Notes: a model not told the origin generated them from the letters alone. 64,000 nt of DNA from Pimelobacter simplex (GCF_900114845.1 NZ_FOUK01000005.1:1-64000); one strand, 5' to 3'; numbered from the stretch's first letter, positions 1 to 7,158 are shown. Numbers and translations are program-made.

Positions 1-1500
1 CCCGAGCTGCGGGTCGGCGGCTACTGCCTGTCCGGCATCGTGCGCTGGGACGGCCTCAAGCACTCTGGCGACCTCAACGGCGACGTCGACCTCTCGGCCC
101 GGATCATCTTCAAGAACGACTGGCGCCACCCGGCCCTGCGCGACAAGGCGCCCGTCGAGCTGATGCGCGGCCCGGCGTGCCTGTGGGCCGGCACCCTGGT
201 CGAGCCGGATTGGGACGCCGGCACCATCGGTGCCGTCGGGGCCTCCCGTGACGCCGAGAACGCGATGGCGCTCGACGCCCTGGGCAACGCCTCGACCAAG
301 CCCAACGAGGTTATCGACGCCGCGATCAACCGTGGCGCCCTGTCCTGGAAGCGCGTCGGGGACTTCGGCAACACCGAGGTCGGCGAGCCCGGCTCCGGTC
401 TCACCACCGTCCGGTCCGTCCTCGACGCCTGGGCCACCAAGAACGGCCAGGCCTGGCACGTCGACTCCCGACGGCGGCTCATCATCATTCCCGCTGTCGA
501 GACGGCGATCAGCTGGCTCGTCACCCCTGGCTCCGGGGTCCTCGGTGCATCCGGCACCGAGCGGGTCGACGTCGTCTTCGTCCGCTACACCAACAAGACC
601 ACGGGCCGCCGTGACACCGCCTCCTACCCGGCCGTCTCTCCGACCCGGCCCGTCGAGAAGCCCAAGGAGATCTTCGACCGCGGCCCACTCCTCCCGGCCG
701 AGGCGGTCGCGATCGCCACCGGCCTGTGGGCCGAGGCCAACGCCGGCCGCGCCGGGTGGACCAACGGTCTCAAGCTCTCCGCCGGCCAGGTCGCCAACCT
801 CGGCGGCCGCGAAGCCGACCTCGCCTTCGTCCGCGCCGGCCAGGGCATGGCCCTGCGCTCAGTGCCCGACCCTCGCGGCCTCTCGCGCAACACCAGCGTC
901 GTGCTCGGCGACGTCGAGTTCGACTGGGCCGCCGGCGACCTGCAGGCCAACCCCAAGGGACTGGCCGCCCAAGACGAGCAGTCCGCCCTCGACTCCGTGG
1001 CCGAGCTCGCCACGTCTGCGATCACCCGCGCCAACGCCGGCGCACCCGGTAACCCCATCCCCGCGATCAGCGTCTACAAGACCAGCGGCCAGACCCTCAC
1101 TGCCGGCGTCTCCACCGTCGTCACCATGGACACGATCCGCAACGGGACCGACGTCTCGGGCGGCGCGAAGCTCGAGGCGGGGACGGTCACCGTGCCCATC
1201 GGCGGCTGGTACCAGGTCAACGCCAACCTCACCTGGGCCTCCTCGGTCTCCTCGGCTCGGCGCCTCGCGTTCATCGGCATCGGCAACACCCCCGGCACCT
1301 TCGCCACGGTCGTCACCGACAGCGCCTACGCCTGGGCACAGGACGCCGCCAACATCACCAGCCAGAGCGTCTCCGCGAACGTCAAGCTCGCCGCCGGGCA
1401 GGTCATCAGCCTCATCGGCAACCCCGGCGTGAACTACGGCCTCGACGTCTCCCAGACCTACATGAACAACCTGTCCGTCGCCTACCTCGGAGCCGCCTGA
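1..1500 (+). CDS. Phage tail protein with C-terminal C1q-like domain (5' end outside window)
   Basis: The frame is open from the first base, so the gene most likely starts upstream; the first in-window start codon is a GTG at 40. The N-terminal ~300 visible residues are beta-rich and resemble actinophage minor tail/baseplate proteins, with a stretch on loading an attachment platform rather than an enzyme motif. The last ~145 residues (from about base 1066) form a compact Gly/Val/Thr-rich beta domain with a GWYQVNANLTW segment and a NLSVAYLGAA end, typical of C1q/TNF-like receptor-binding heads on phage tails. It probably mediates host recognition. It overlaps the next gene by one base (TGATG). 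Function is inferred from fold-like features and from the lysis genes that follow. Confidence 0.7.
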   Translation, partial: PELRVGGYCLSGIVRWDGLKHSGDLNGDVDLSARIIFKNDWRHPALRDKAPVELMRGPACLWAGTLVEPDWDAGTIGAVGASRDAENAMALDALGNASTKPNEVIDAAINRGALSWKRVGDFGNTEVGEPGSGLTTVRSVLDAWATKNGQAWHVDSRRRLIIIPAVETAISWLVTPGSGVLGASGTERVDVVFVRYTNKTTGRRDTASYPAVSPTRPVEKPKEIFDRGPLLPAEAVAIATGLWAEANAGRAGWTNGLKLSAGQVANLGGREADLAFVRAGQGMALRSVPDPRGLSRNTSVVLGDVEFDWAAGDLQANPKGLAAQDEQSALDSVAELATSAITRANAGAPGNPIPAISVYKTSGQTLTAGVSTVVTMDTIRNGTDVSGGAKLEAGTVTVPIGGWYQVNANLTWASSVSSARRLAFIGIGNTPGTFATVVTDSAYAWAQDAANITSQSVSANVKLAAGQVISLIGNPGVNYGLDVSQTYMNNLSVAYLGAA

Positions 1501-1964
1501 TGCTCGACCGCACCAACGACATCGTCGGCCTCGTCCTCGGGGTGCTCGCGCTGCTCGGCGCCCTGCTCAGTTACCTGCGCTGGGTCCACCCGCGGCTCAA
1601 GAAGGCGCGCGCGACCGGGAGGGCAGCGATCGACGCGCTGCTCGGCCGTGATGCGATCCGTGACTCCATCACGGGCGAGGAGATCCACCCCGCGTTGCCT
1701 GGAGTCGGCGCCCGGATGGCGCACCAGGAGCAGCAGATGGAGCTCCTGACCGTCACCGTCACCAAGCTCGTCGACCAGCAGGTCCACCAGCAGCGGCTCG
1801 AGCAGCGCGTGGACGGGCACGAGTCGCGGCTCAAGCAGCTCGAGGACCAGACCATCGAGCGCGTCGCAAACAAGGCCGAGCAGGTCGCTATGTGGCGGGG
1901 CGTCGAGGCCATCGCCAAGCAGGCCGATCCCACCGCCCCCGAGATCCAGGAGCCGCCGTCATGA
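1500..1964 (+). CDS. Membrane-anchored coiled-coil phage protein
   Basis: A 154-residue protein with one hydrophobic segment at residues about 7-27, a short basic stretch after it, and a long Glu/Gln/Arg/Leu-rich helix with heptad character at about 75-130. This is the shape of an anchored coiled coil, as seen for spanin-like or tail-associated small proteins beside actinophage lysis genes. No enzymatic motif is visible. Its ATG overlaps the tail gene stop, and its own stop overlaps the endolysin ATG (ATGA), so the genes are translationally coupled. The exact role is unknown; involvement in envelope disruption is only an inference from position. Confidence 0.65.
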   Translation: MLDRTNDIVGLVLGVLALLGALLSYLRWVHPRLKKARATGRAAIDALLGRDAIRDSITGEEIHPALPGVGARMAHQEQQMELLTVTVTKLVDQQVHQQRLEQRVDGHESRLKQLEDQTIERVANKAEQVAMWRGVEAIAKQADPTAPEIQEPPS

Positions 1965-2494
1965 CCACCTCGCAGAACCGTTGGCCCCTCCTCGAGTACG
2001 GCGACCAGCGCCTCCACACGTGGGTCATTCCCGCGCGCACCGGCACCTTCACACTGCGCCTGCGCAACGGGTCCGCCGGCTTCCTGCTCGCCTACCTCGC
2101 GCTCTGGTACGCCGAGAAGATCGAGCCCGTCTTCGGTCGGGTCCTCGACGACTGGGGCCACGCCGTCCGGGCGATCCGCAACGCGATCACCCCGTCGAAC
2201 CACTACAGCGCCACAGCGATGGACCTCAACGCCATGGCCCACCCGCTCGGCAAGGTCCGCACCGGCATCTTCCGCCGACGCACTGCCGTCGATGCCCTGC
2301 ACGCGAAGCTCCGCAAGATGCGCGGCGTCATCCGCTGGGGCGGCGACTACCACGGCCGCAAGGACGAGATGCACTTCGAGATCGTCCAGAACATCACCGT
2401 CTGCGAGCGCGAGGCCCGGCGCCTGATGAAGACGCCCCGCGGCCGGCGCATCCTCGCCGCCAACCCCTCCCAGCGCGCGGTCATCCTCTCGTGA
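1961..2494 (+). CDS. Endolysin, peptidase M15 family
   Basis: A 177-residue zinc peptidase of the VanY/L-Ala-D-Glu peptidase type. The two signature segments are present: SNHYSATAMDLN (H81 and D88) and DEMHFEI (H138), which supply the zinc ligands, with a WGGDY segment between as in M15 endolysins. It should cleave the peptide part of host peptidoglycan at the end of the lytic cycle. No signal peptide is seen, which fits export through a holin; a holin gene lies two genes downstream. The ATG at 1961 is chosen over upstream in-frame codons because it gives the standard ATGA overlap and begins the conserved sequence. Confidence 0.85.
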   Translation: MTTSQNRWPLLEYGDQRLHTWVIPARTGTFTLRLRNGSAGFLLAYLALWYAEKIEPVFGRVLDDWGHAVRAIRNAITPSNHYSATAMDLNAMAHPLGKVRTGIFRRRTAVDALHAKLRKMRGVIRWGGDYHGRKDEMHFEIVQNITVCEREARRLMKTPRGRRILAANPSQRAVILS

Positions 2495-3198
2495 GCCGCG
2501 ACCGGCGCCGCTGGCTCCGCCGACGCCGGCTTCGCGGCCTCTCCCGCCCCCGGCCCCTGCGCCGCGGCCAGGTCAACGGCCAAGGCGCCACCGCCTCGGC
2601 CGAGAAGACCAAGGGGATCGTCCTCGCCGCCGCCGAGCACGCCGACGTCCTCACCATGTGCGAGGTCGCCAACATCGACGTCGCCGAGGTGCTAGGCCCC
2701 GGCTGGGACGTCGCCCAGGACACCTCGACCTGGGCCAAGGCCGGATGCGCCGTCGCGATCCGCCGCTCCCGCGGCTACATCAAGCGCTGGCACCTGCGTC
2801 TCGGCGTCGCCGCCTGGCTCCGCGGCCGCCGCGCCCGACAGATGAACGACCGGCACGTCGTGGTCGCGGTCCTCAAGATCGACCCCGGCACCCGCTGGCG
2901 CTGGCGCCACAAGGTCGCCGCCGGCCACGCCCCGCCGAAGCGGAACTGGTCCCCGTGGTGGTCGACCTGGATGCGGCTGGTCCGCACCCTCGCCGTCTAC
3001 GACATCGGAGCCGACTGGAACCGCCGACGCCTCGCGATCGCCGACGCCATGCCCGCCCGCCGGATCCACATGCACGGCATCGACGGCTTCGCCCTGCGCT
3101 CCTGGATCCCCGCCGACGGCCTCACCCACCGCGACGTCGGCAGCGACCACCCCGCCACCTACCTCACCCTCTGGCCCACACCGAAGGAGCACCCATGA
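2491..3198 (+). CDS. DNase-I-fold (EEP superfamily) nuclease-like protein
   Basis: A 235-residue protein beginning with a very basic tail of about 26 residues. The body carries the scattered motifs of the endonuclease/exonuclease/phosphatase fold: a catalytic-type Glu in MCEVAN (E58), an AVAIRR strand, a His in GHAPPKR (H146), a D-x-N in IGADWN (D175, N177), and the closing SDH motif in GSDHPAT (D219, H220). These match the metal- and phosphate-binding positions of DNase I/ExoIII-like enzymes. It sits between endolysin and holin with GTGA and ATGA overlaps. Such a nuclease is uncommon inside a lysis cassette; roles could be host DNA degradation or head/tail-linked DNA processing. Family assignment is fairly secure, substrate is unknown. 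Confidence 0.7.
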   Translation: MSRDRRRWLRRRRLRGLSRPRPLRRGQVNGQGATASAEKTKGIVLAAAEHADVLTMCEVANIDVAEVLGPGWDVAQDTSTWAKAGCAVAIRRSRGYIKRWHLRLGVAAWLRGRRARQMNDRHVVVAVLKIDPGTRWRWRHKVAAGHAPPKRNWSPWWSTWMRLVRTLAVYDIGADWNRRRLAIADAMPARRIHMHGIDGFALRSWIPADGLTHRDVGSDHPATYLTLWPTPKEHP

Positions 3199-3407
3199 CC
3201 ACCATCTGGCAGGCCGCGTTCTGGCGCGACGCGTCGACCCGCGCGATCAAGACCTGCGCCCAGACCGCCGTCGGCGTCGTCACCAGCGGCGCCGTCGGCC
3301 TCCTCGACGTCGACTGGATCGGCGTGGCCTCCGCCTCCGGGCTCGCCGGCGTCGTGTCCATCCTGATGTCCGTGGCCTCGAGCGACGGACCAGACACGAC
3401 CACCTGA
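3195..3407 (+). CDS. Holin, r1t family
   Basis: A 70-residue protein with the pattern of r1t-type holins: an amphipathic FWRDASTRAIKT start, a first hydrophobic segment, the short GLLDVDWIGV link, and a second hydrophobic segment ending in a polar tail (SSDGPDTTT). It would form the membrane lesion that releases the endolysin encoded upstream. The ATG overlaps the stop of the nuclease gene, which fixes the start. Confidence 0.85.
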   Translation: MTTIWQAAFWRDASTRAIKTCAQTAVGVVTSGAVGLLDVDWIGVASASGLAGVVSILMSVASSDGPDTTT

Positions 3408-3433
3408 CCCGCTACCGCACTGGAAGGGAGCGC

Positions 3434-3640
3434 ATGACGACGACTAGCCACCAGCACCACTCCTACCGCCAGCTCGATCTCGCAGGACTTCTCCAGCTGG
3501 TCGTCGGGCTGATTTCCGCGGTCGGGGCCTACTGGCTCATCGAGGCCCGCCACCTCAACCCTTTGATCCTGATCCCGGCTGTCGTCGCGGCCACCAACGG
3601 TGCCTCCCACCTCACCAAGCGCGTCGCCTGCCGCCACTGA
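3434..3640 (+). CDS. Small two-helix membrane protein, second holin or antiholin candidate
   Basis: A 68-residue protein with two predicted membrane helices (about residues 15-35 and 44-58) separated by a short ARHLNP loop, and a His-rich N-terminus. A good ribosome binding site (GGAAGGGA) precedes the ATG. Position directly after the holin and before a terminator suggests a lysis-timing partner, such as an antiholin. No family signature was recognised, so this stays an inference. Confidence 0.6.
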   Translation: MTTTSHQHHSYRQLDLAGLLQLVVGLISAVGAYWLIEARHLNPLILIPAVVAATNGASHLTKRVACRH

Positions 3641-3656
3641 GCTCGCACACCCCGCT

Positions 3657-3689
3657 GCCGCCCGTCTCCACCTGGAGGCGGGCGGCTTT
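3657..3689 (+). terminator. Terminator hairpin ending the lysis operon
   Basis: GCCGCCCG at 3657-3664 pairs with CGGGCGGC at 3679-3686, with CTCC/GGAG also pairing inside, followed by TTTC. It lies 17 bases after the last lysis gene and closes the late operon. Confidence 0.75.
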
Positions 3690-3731
3690 CGGCGTTCATC
3701 CGTAGGCCACGCAGATAGCGTCCGTTGGCCG

Positions 3732-3747
3732 TCCCCAACGTTGGGGA
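3732..3747. promoter_or_regulatory. 16-bp perfect palindrome upstream of the LuxR-type gene
   Basis: TCCCCAACGTTGGGGA is a perfect 16-base palindrome in the 187-base gap before the regulator at 3877. It has no run of T after it, so it is more like an operator than a terminator. The regulator itself is the obvious candidate to bind it. The rest of the gap (3748-3876) shows no other clear element apart from a GGAGG ribosome binding site. Confidence 0.5.
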
Positions 3748-3876
3748 TGTCTCGTGACCAATTCGTATCGGCGCGGCGACCCTATAGCGCCGCGCGTGGG
3801 CGAGTGCTAGACAGATGAGTCCATCGACCCGTGGTGCCCCTCGCGAGTCCTCGTCAGCAGCTTCAGGAGGACGCTC

Positions 3877-4581
3877 ATGCCAGCACTGACGGCGACCGGT
3901 GGCACCAGAGGTCAGCCGATGCGGATCACCATCATCGACCGGCACACGCTGCTCGCGAACTGCGTAGCGCTCGTTCTGGAGGGCGAAGGCTACGTCGTGA
4001 CCAGCCTCCCGTTGGACCACCCTCGCACCTCTCTGGCCACCGTCCTCGGCGCCGCCCTGCGCAGTGCGGGACGGCTCGTCCTTCTCGAGCACGACCTGGG
4101 CACGATCGACAACGGCCTCCGTTTGATCGCGCCGCTGACGGCCGCCGGGGGGACCGTGGTGCTACTCACTGACAGCGTCGACCAGGCGCAGTGGGGAGCG
4201 GCCGTGCGGTGCGGCGCCCAAGAGGTCCTGCACAAGAGCTGCTCCCTCGACCAGCTGGTCCACACCGTGCACCGAGCCCGCGAAGGCCGGCCGCTGATGA
4301 ACCGAGAGCGACGCACGCTCCTCATCGAGGCGGCCATTGCCGACCAACACGAAGTGCGAGCGATCCGCCTCCGCCTAGAACGCCTCACCCCCCGCGAGAC
4401 CCAGGTCCTGTCCGCACTGATGAACGGGGAAGTCGTCCACGAGATCGCGCGCACAGGCGTTGTGTCTGAAGCCACCGTGCGCAGCCAGGTGAAGTCCATC
4501 CTGTGCAAACTCGAACTGAGATCGCAGATCGCCGCCGTCGGCGCCGCCTACCGGGCAGCCTGGTACCCGCCTGCAGCGTGA
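3877..4581 (+). CDS. LuxR/NarL-type regulator with atypical receiver domain
   Basis: A 234-residue protein of response-regulator layout: receiver-like domain at about 15-135 and LuxR-type helix-turn-helix at about 170-225 (LTPRETQVLSALMNG onward). In the receiver the site of the phosphorylated Asp reads LVLLEHDLG, so Glu (E71) replaces Asp; the acid pair near the start is D21-R22 rather than two acids; the conserved Thr/Ser and Lys (K120) are kept. Glu often mimics phospho-Asp, so the protein may be locked active. No kinase gene is nearby. The start is set by GGAGG seven bases before the ATG. It lies in the accessory part of the prophage, probably as cargo. Confidence 0.8.
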   Translation: MPALTATGGTRGQPMRITIIDRHTLLANCVALVLEGEGYVVTSLPLDHPRTSLATVLGAALRSAGRLVLLEHDLGTIDNGLRLIAPLTAAGGTVVLLTDSVDQAQWGAAVRCGAQEVLHKSCSLDQLVHTVHRAREGRPLMNRERRTLLIEAAIADQHEVRAIRLRLERLTPRETQVLSALMNGEVVHEIARTGVVSEATVRSQVKSILCKLELRSQIAAVGAAYRAAWYPPAA

Positions 4582-4641
4582 CCTCTTCGACGGCGCCGAC
4601 GCGCGCCCGTGGCGCCGCCGGCGTTGCGCGATCTAAGCTAG

Positions 4642-4656
4642 CCGGCCCTTGGCCGG
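4642..4656. terminator. Short hairpin between convergent genes
   Basis: CCGGCC at 4642-4647 and GGCCGG at 4651-4656 form a perfect stem with a three-base loop between the regulator stop (4581) and the DUF5994 stop (4667). It may act as a bidirectional terminator. Confidence 0.45.
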
Positions 4657-4666
4657 AACAGGCCGA

Positions 4667-5119
4667 TCAGGCTGGTGCAGCCACCTTGTCGAGGAGGTCG
4701 GAGGCGGAGCGACGGTTCCGGCTGTCGGCTGCCTGGCTCATCAATGTCAACGCGACGCCGCGCTTGGTTTCGCTCGGGATGACCAGTAGGTGCAGCCGTG
4801 CTCGCGAGTTGAGGACGAGTGTCATCAGGTGCGTGTCGTCGCCGGGGAAGGACCCGATCTTCACCCGACCTCGGGCGGCGTTGATCGCGCGAGGCCAAGT
4901 CAGTTGGCCGGCCTCCCAATCGGGACGGGAGAACAGCAACCTTGCAACCCGCCCATGCTGCTCAGGTAGATGGTCGATGAGGTCCGCGCACTCGGCCTGG
5001 AGGTCGCTGGACTGCGGCCACCATGCACCGTCGAGGGGGCTGTCTGATGCGATGCCGTCGATGCGGATCCGCAAGGGAACCCGATCGAGGGGTGAAGAAC
5101 CTTGCTGGGACGACGTCAT
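4667..5119 (-). CDS. DUF5994 family protein
   Basis: A 150-residue soluble protein with the DUF5994 pattern: an RIRIDGI strand, the hallmark DGAWWPQSSDL segment at about residues 30-40, and a strand-rich remainder ending in SASDLLDKVAAPA. The family is widespread in actinobacteria and often found beside regulators such as LuxR- or ANTAR-type genes, as here, where it is convergent with the LuxR-type gene. No enzymatic motif is known. It is a common chromosomal family, so its presence in the prophage suggests cargo picked up from a host. Confidence 0.75.
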   Translation of the reverse strand: MTSSQQGSSPLDRVPLRIRIDGIASDSPLDGAWWPQSSDLQAECADLIDHLPEQHGRVARLLFSRPDWEAGQLTWPRAINAARGRVKIGSFPGDDTHLMTLVLNSRARLHLLVIPSETKRGVALTLMSQAADSRNRRSASDLLDKVAAPA

Positions 5120-5206
5120 GAGACGCCTACCTTCCAGTGCCGCCCTGGAGGCCGAGCTCGGCCAGATCCAGCGGCTTGATTGCTTACAACACTACCCCGG
5201 TCACGG

Positions 5207-5500
5207 TCAGCGACGACGCCCGAGACTGCGGTAGAGCCGGAGCTCGGCTCGCACCCTTTGCGGCATAGGTGCTCCAGACAGTTCGATCGTTGCCGCGTAC
5301 TGTTCCAGCGCAGCAACGAGATCGTCCCGAAACAGCTCGACGTCTACCCGCCCACCTCGGTGACGAGCATCTAGGAGCAGGGCGCGCGCCGATACGAGCT
5401 CGGCTTGGCAGGCGCCCAACAGTGCACGCCCACGACGCTGCTCCCACAGTCCTTCGACCCCAGCTTGCTTCAGACCTGGCGCGGTCTTTGGCGCTGTCAT
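5207..5500 (-). CDS. Small hypothetical protein
   Basis: A 97-residue, mostly helical, Arg- and Leu-rich protein (for example QRRGRALLGACQAELVSAR) with no recognised family. The start at 5500 is preferred to an in-frame codon at 5587 because GGAGCGG lies just upstream of the ATG and the longer N-terminus is low-complexity. It is 87 bases downstream of the DUF5994 start on the same strand and may have its own promoter in 5501-5909. Confidence 0.5.
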   Translation of the reverse strand: MTAPKTAPGLKQAGVEGLWEQRRGRALLGACQAELVSARALLLDARHRGGRVDVELFRDDLVAALEQYAATIELSGAPMPQRVRAELRLYRSLGRRR

Positions 5501-5909
5501 GATCCGCTCCGAACCACCTGTCTGCCGACGCGGCGATCCGCGTGATGCTTCAGGTGTCTTCGACGGTACCCCGCAGTGTGCGGCCACATCGGCCTCGACT
5601 GCACCGAACTCAGATCGGTGCTACGGTCAAGGAGTTGTAGGAGCAAGCGGGCAGTCACGCACCACTCGCCACCTCGGGTCCGGCTCATCGGACCGCATCT
5701 CTTCGTTCTTGGTCTTCGGTTTCGCTGGGTATCAGGCGCACGTCCAGATGTCACAGCAACGGCGGCCGGACTCACTGGGTCCGGTCGCTGTCTTGCGTGA
5801 CGGCTTCTTGAGACCCTGGAAATCGTCGAGAGAGTCAAGGCGGGTCGAGACTGGCGGTGCCCGGGAGGGGTAGTGGGAGTAGAGCCGGAGCGCTCGGGTG
5901 TTCCGGTTA
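5501..5909. other. Gap without a convincing gene
   Basis: About 400 bases in which all open frames have unnatural composition and no good ribosome binding site. The local composition is less GC-rich than the rest of the window. It probably holds the promoter of the leftward small gene ending at 5207. Nothing else can be supported. Confidence 0.4.
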
Positions 5910-5946
5910 GACCCCGGTTCGGGTGGTGGGCCGACCGGCCGGGGTC
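5910..5946 (-). terminator. Terminator-like hairpin
   Basis: GACCCCGG at 5910-5917 and CCGGGGTC at 5939-5946 form a perfect 8-bp stem, with part of the loop also able to pair. It lies 14 bases beyond the stop of the leftward zinc-motif gene (5960), so it most likely ends that transcript. Confidence 0.55.
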
Positions 5947-5959
5947 GCCTCTTGGGAGG

Positions 5960-6163
5960 TTAGGCGAGGTTGTCCGCGCCGCACTCAGCGCAGGTCATCC
6001 ACGGGATCACGATGTCGCCGTCGGCCGCGACCGTCTCGTCGCCCTTGTCGACGTGGTCGGTGACCTGCTCGCAGACGTGGCAGAAGACGCGCCCGGAGAC
6101 CTGCTCATCCACCACGCCATCCTCCCACCGAGGCCCCTGGACCACCAGGTGCAGCGGTGGCAT
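5960..6163 (-). CDS. Small protein with two CxxC motifs
   Basis: A protein of about 67 residues with FCHVCEQ near the middle and MTCAECGADNLA at the C-terminus. The four cysteines in two CxxC pairs would bind one zinc, as in small phage zinc-ribbon proteins. An internal ATG (start near 6163) is preferred to a TTG at 6223 because the longer N-terminus is Pro/Arg-rich and looks non-coding. Role unknown; DNA or protein binding is an inference. Confidence 0.5.
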   Translation of the reverse strand: MPPLHLVVQGPRWEDGVVDEQVSGRVFCHVCEQVTDHVDKGDETVAADGDIVIPWMTCAECGADNLA

Positions 6164-6245
6164 GGTGGGCTCAGGCCCCCGAGTCGCAGCCGGAGCCCAC
6201 CTCGGACGACCGGGGGCCGCCAACTACATCGGCGGAGCCAGATGT

Positions 6246-6467
6246 TCACCCGTAGGCCGTGCCTCCGTGTGGCCGACCGGCGCTGACCGGCCTCAGGCGC
6301 TCTGCGGGCACCCAGTCGGTCTGGATCTGGTCGACCGCGGTGGCCTGGTTGTCCCAGGTCACGAACGCCTCCCACTCGCCGTGCTCGTTCTGCCGCCAGG
6401 CGAGGATCAGCCCGGGCAGGTGCCGCGGCCCGAACTGCTCCCGCACCCACACGTGTCGCTGTCCCAT
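6246..6467 (-). CDS. Small hypothetical phage protein
   Basis: A 73-residue protein starting MGQRHVWVREQFGPRH, rich in aromatic residues (Trp, Tyr, Phe), with no family recognised. The ATG at 6467 is chosen over an in-frame ATG at 6485 because the latter would start inside the LexA-like operator at 6478-6493. It is divergent from the small gene at 6506, so both would share that operator. Confidence 0.5.
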   Translation of the reverse strand: MGQRHVWVREQFGPRHLPGLILAWRQNEHGEWEAFVTWDNQATAVDQIQTDWVPAERLRPVSAGRPHGGTAYG

Positions 6468-6477
6468 CCATCGATGA

Positions 6478-6493
6478 TAGAACACCCGTTCGA
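6478..6493. promoter_or_regulatory. LexA (SOS) box between divergent phage genes
   Basis: TAGAACACCCGTTCGA fits the actinobacterial SOS box TCGAAC-N4-GTTCGA with one mismatch, and the flanks GATAG on each side extend the similarity. It lies 11 bases upstream of the leftward gene start and 12 bases upstream of the rightward GTG, the right place to repress both. This would tie expression to DNA damage. Confidence 0.6.
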
Positions 6494-6505
6494 TAGAGTC
6501 CTGCG

Positions 6506-6661
6506 GTGAAGATCCGCATCGCCCACCGCCTCCGCAGCGATCCCGACTCCGAGATCACCGAGCGCTCCGTCGAGACCGAGGACTACGACGCCGGCCTTGC
6601 CGAGCTGCGGGCCGCGCTGCCCGAGGGTCACATCCTGCTCTGGATCGACGTCGACCACTAG
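6506..6661 (+). CDS. 51-residue phage protein
   Basis: GTG start, protein of 51 residues beginning VKIRIAHRLRSDPDSEIT and ending HILLWIDVDH. Acidic, with a regular beta-alpha-beta look, similar in size to many uncharacterised early actinophage proteins. It is directly downstream of the LexA-like box and converges on the DUF3263 gene, the two stop codons overlapping in the palindrome CTAG. Too short for family recognition. Confidence 0.5.
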   Translation: MKIRIAHRLRSDPDSEITERSVETEDYDAGLAELRAALPEGHILLWIDVDH

Positions 6662-6927
6662 TCCATCTGGGCGTCGAGCTGGAAGCCGAGCCGCCTCGCC
6701 GACCTCTGCCGCTGCCGGTCCGACCGCAGCCGCCGGAGCCGCTTCACGAGCAGCGGGTCGAACGCCAGCGCCTCCGGCCGGTCGATCAGCGCGTTCAGCC
6801 GCTGGTAGTAGCGCGTCATCGACACCCCGAAGTCCTCGAGCACCTTCGACTCCTTCGCGCCGGCGTACTTCCACCACTGGCGCTCGAAGGTCAGCATCTC
6901 GGTCTCGGTGTCGGTGAGCTCGGGCAT
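6658..6927 (-). CDS. DUF3263 family protein
   Basis: An 89-residue helical protein with the DUF3263 signature: FERQWWKYAGAKE at about residues 14-26, TRYYQRLNALID in the middle and DPLLVKRLRRLR near the end. The family is common in actinobacteria and their phages; it resembles small DNA-binding proteins, with a helix-turn-helix-like central part, but no function is established. It is the last gene before the attachment site, where phages often carry control genes. Confidence 0.8.
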   Translation of the reverse strand: MPELTDTETEMLTFERQWWKYAGAKESKVLEDFGVSMTRYYQRLNALIDRPEALAFDPLLVKRLRRLRSDRQRQRSARRLGFQLDAQMD

Positions 6928-7006
6928 GGAGTCATGGTGCCGGGAGGGTCCGACACAACCCCGGCAAGTGGCGGGGGAGTGGGTGCGGACGGGTTGCGCA
7001 GTGGGC

Positions 7007-7029
7007 AGATTGCTGCCTAGATTGCTGCC
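7007..7029. repeat. 11-bp direct repeat next to the attachment site
   Basis: AGATTGCTGCC occurs at 7007-7017 and again at 7019-7029, one base apart. Short direct repeats beside a core att site are typical arm-type binding sites for a tyrosine integrase. They are about 30 bases from the core palindrome at 7059. Confidence 0.5.
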
Positions 7030-7058
7030 CTGAGACCAGTTCTCCCGGATTCTGAGCG

Positions 7059-7116
7059 TGATTCGCGAATCACTCGTAATGATTAGGTCGTCGGTTCGAT
7101 TCCGACAGGCGGCTCC
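7059..7116 (+). other. Prophage attachment junction: 3' half of tRNA-Thr(CGT)
   Basis: The stretch reproduces the 3' half of a tRNA: anticodon stem AATCA/TGATT (7068-7072 and 7080-7084), loop with anticodon CGT at 7075-7077, T-arm GTCGG/CCGAC with loop TTCGATT (7090-7106) and acceptor strand to about 7114. The 5' half is missing; instead the sequence upstream forms the 14-bp perfect palindrome TGATTCGCGAATCA (7059-7072). This is what remains of a tRNA-Thr gene after phage integration, with the host's original 3' end and terminator on the right. No functional tRNA is encoded here. Confidence 0.85.
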
Positions 7117-7121
7117 GACGA

Positions 7122-7158
7122 ACAGCCCCCGATCCGCGCAGTCGCGGTCGGGGGCTGT
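7122..7158. terminator. Bidirectional terminator hairpin
   Basis: ACAGCCCCCGA at 7122-7132 pairs perfectly with TCGGGGGCTGT at 7148-7158. It lies a few bases after the tRNA 3' end and 28 bases beyond the stop of the leftward NmrA-type gene, so it probably served the tRNA and still ends that gene. Confidence 0.75.

Larger units (their letters stand above)
1..7116. mobile_element. Right end of an integrated prophage
   Basis: The left 7.1 kb carries a tail gene, a lysis cassette (M15 endolysin, r1t-type holin), small genes of phage type with a LexA-like operator, and ends at the 3' half of a tRNA-Thr gene preceded by short direct repeats. This is the usual layout of a tRNA-integrated siphovirus prophage. 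The integrase and intact tRNA are not here and should lie at the far end, left of the window. From 7117 onward the genes are ordinary chromosomal metabolic genes. The right boundary is well supported; the left end is outside the window. Confidence 0.85.

Noticed and set aside
5499..5873. A 124-codon plus-strand frame in the prophage gap
   Set aside because: Unnatural residue mix, no start signal and no resemblance to a known family.
6164..6223. N-terminal extension of the small zinc-motif gene from a TTG
   Set aside because: The extra 20 residues are Pro/Arg/Ala-rich and precede a better internal ATG.
7059..7116. A complete tRNA gene
   Set aside because: Only the anticodon arm, T-arm and 3' acceptor strand are present; D-arm and 5' acceptor strand are missing, so it is an attachment-site remnant.
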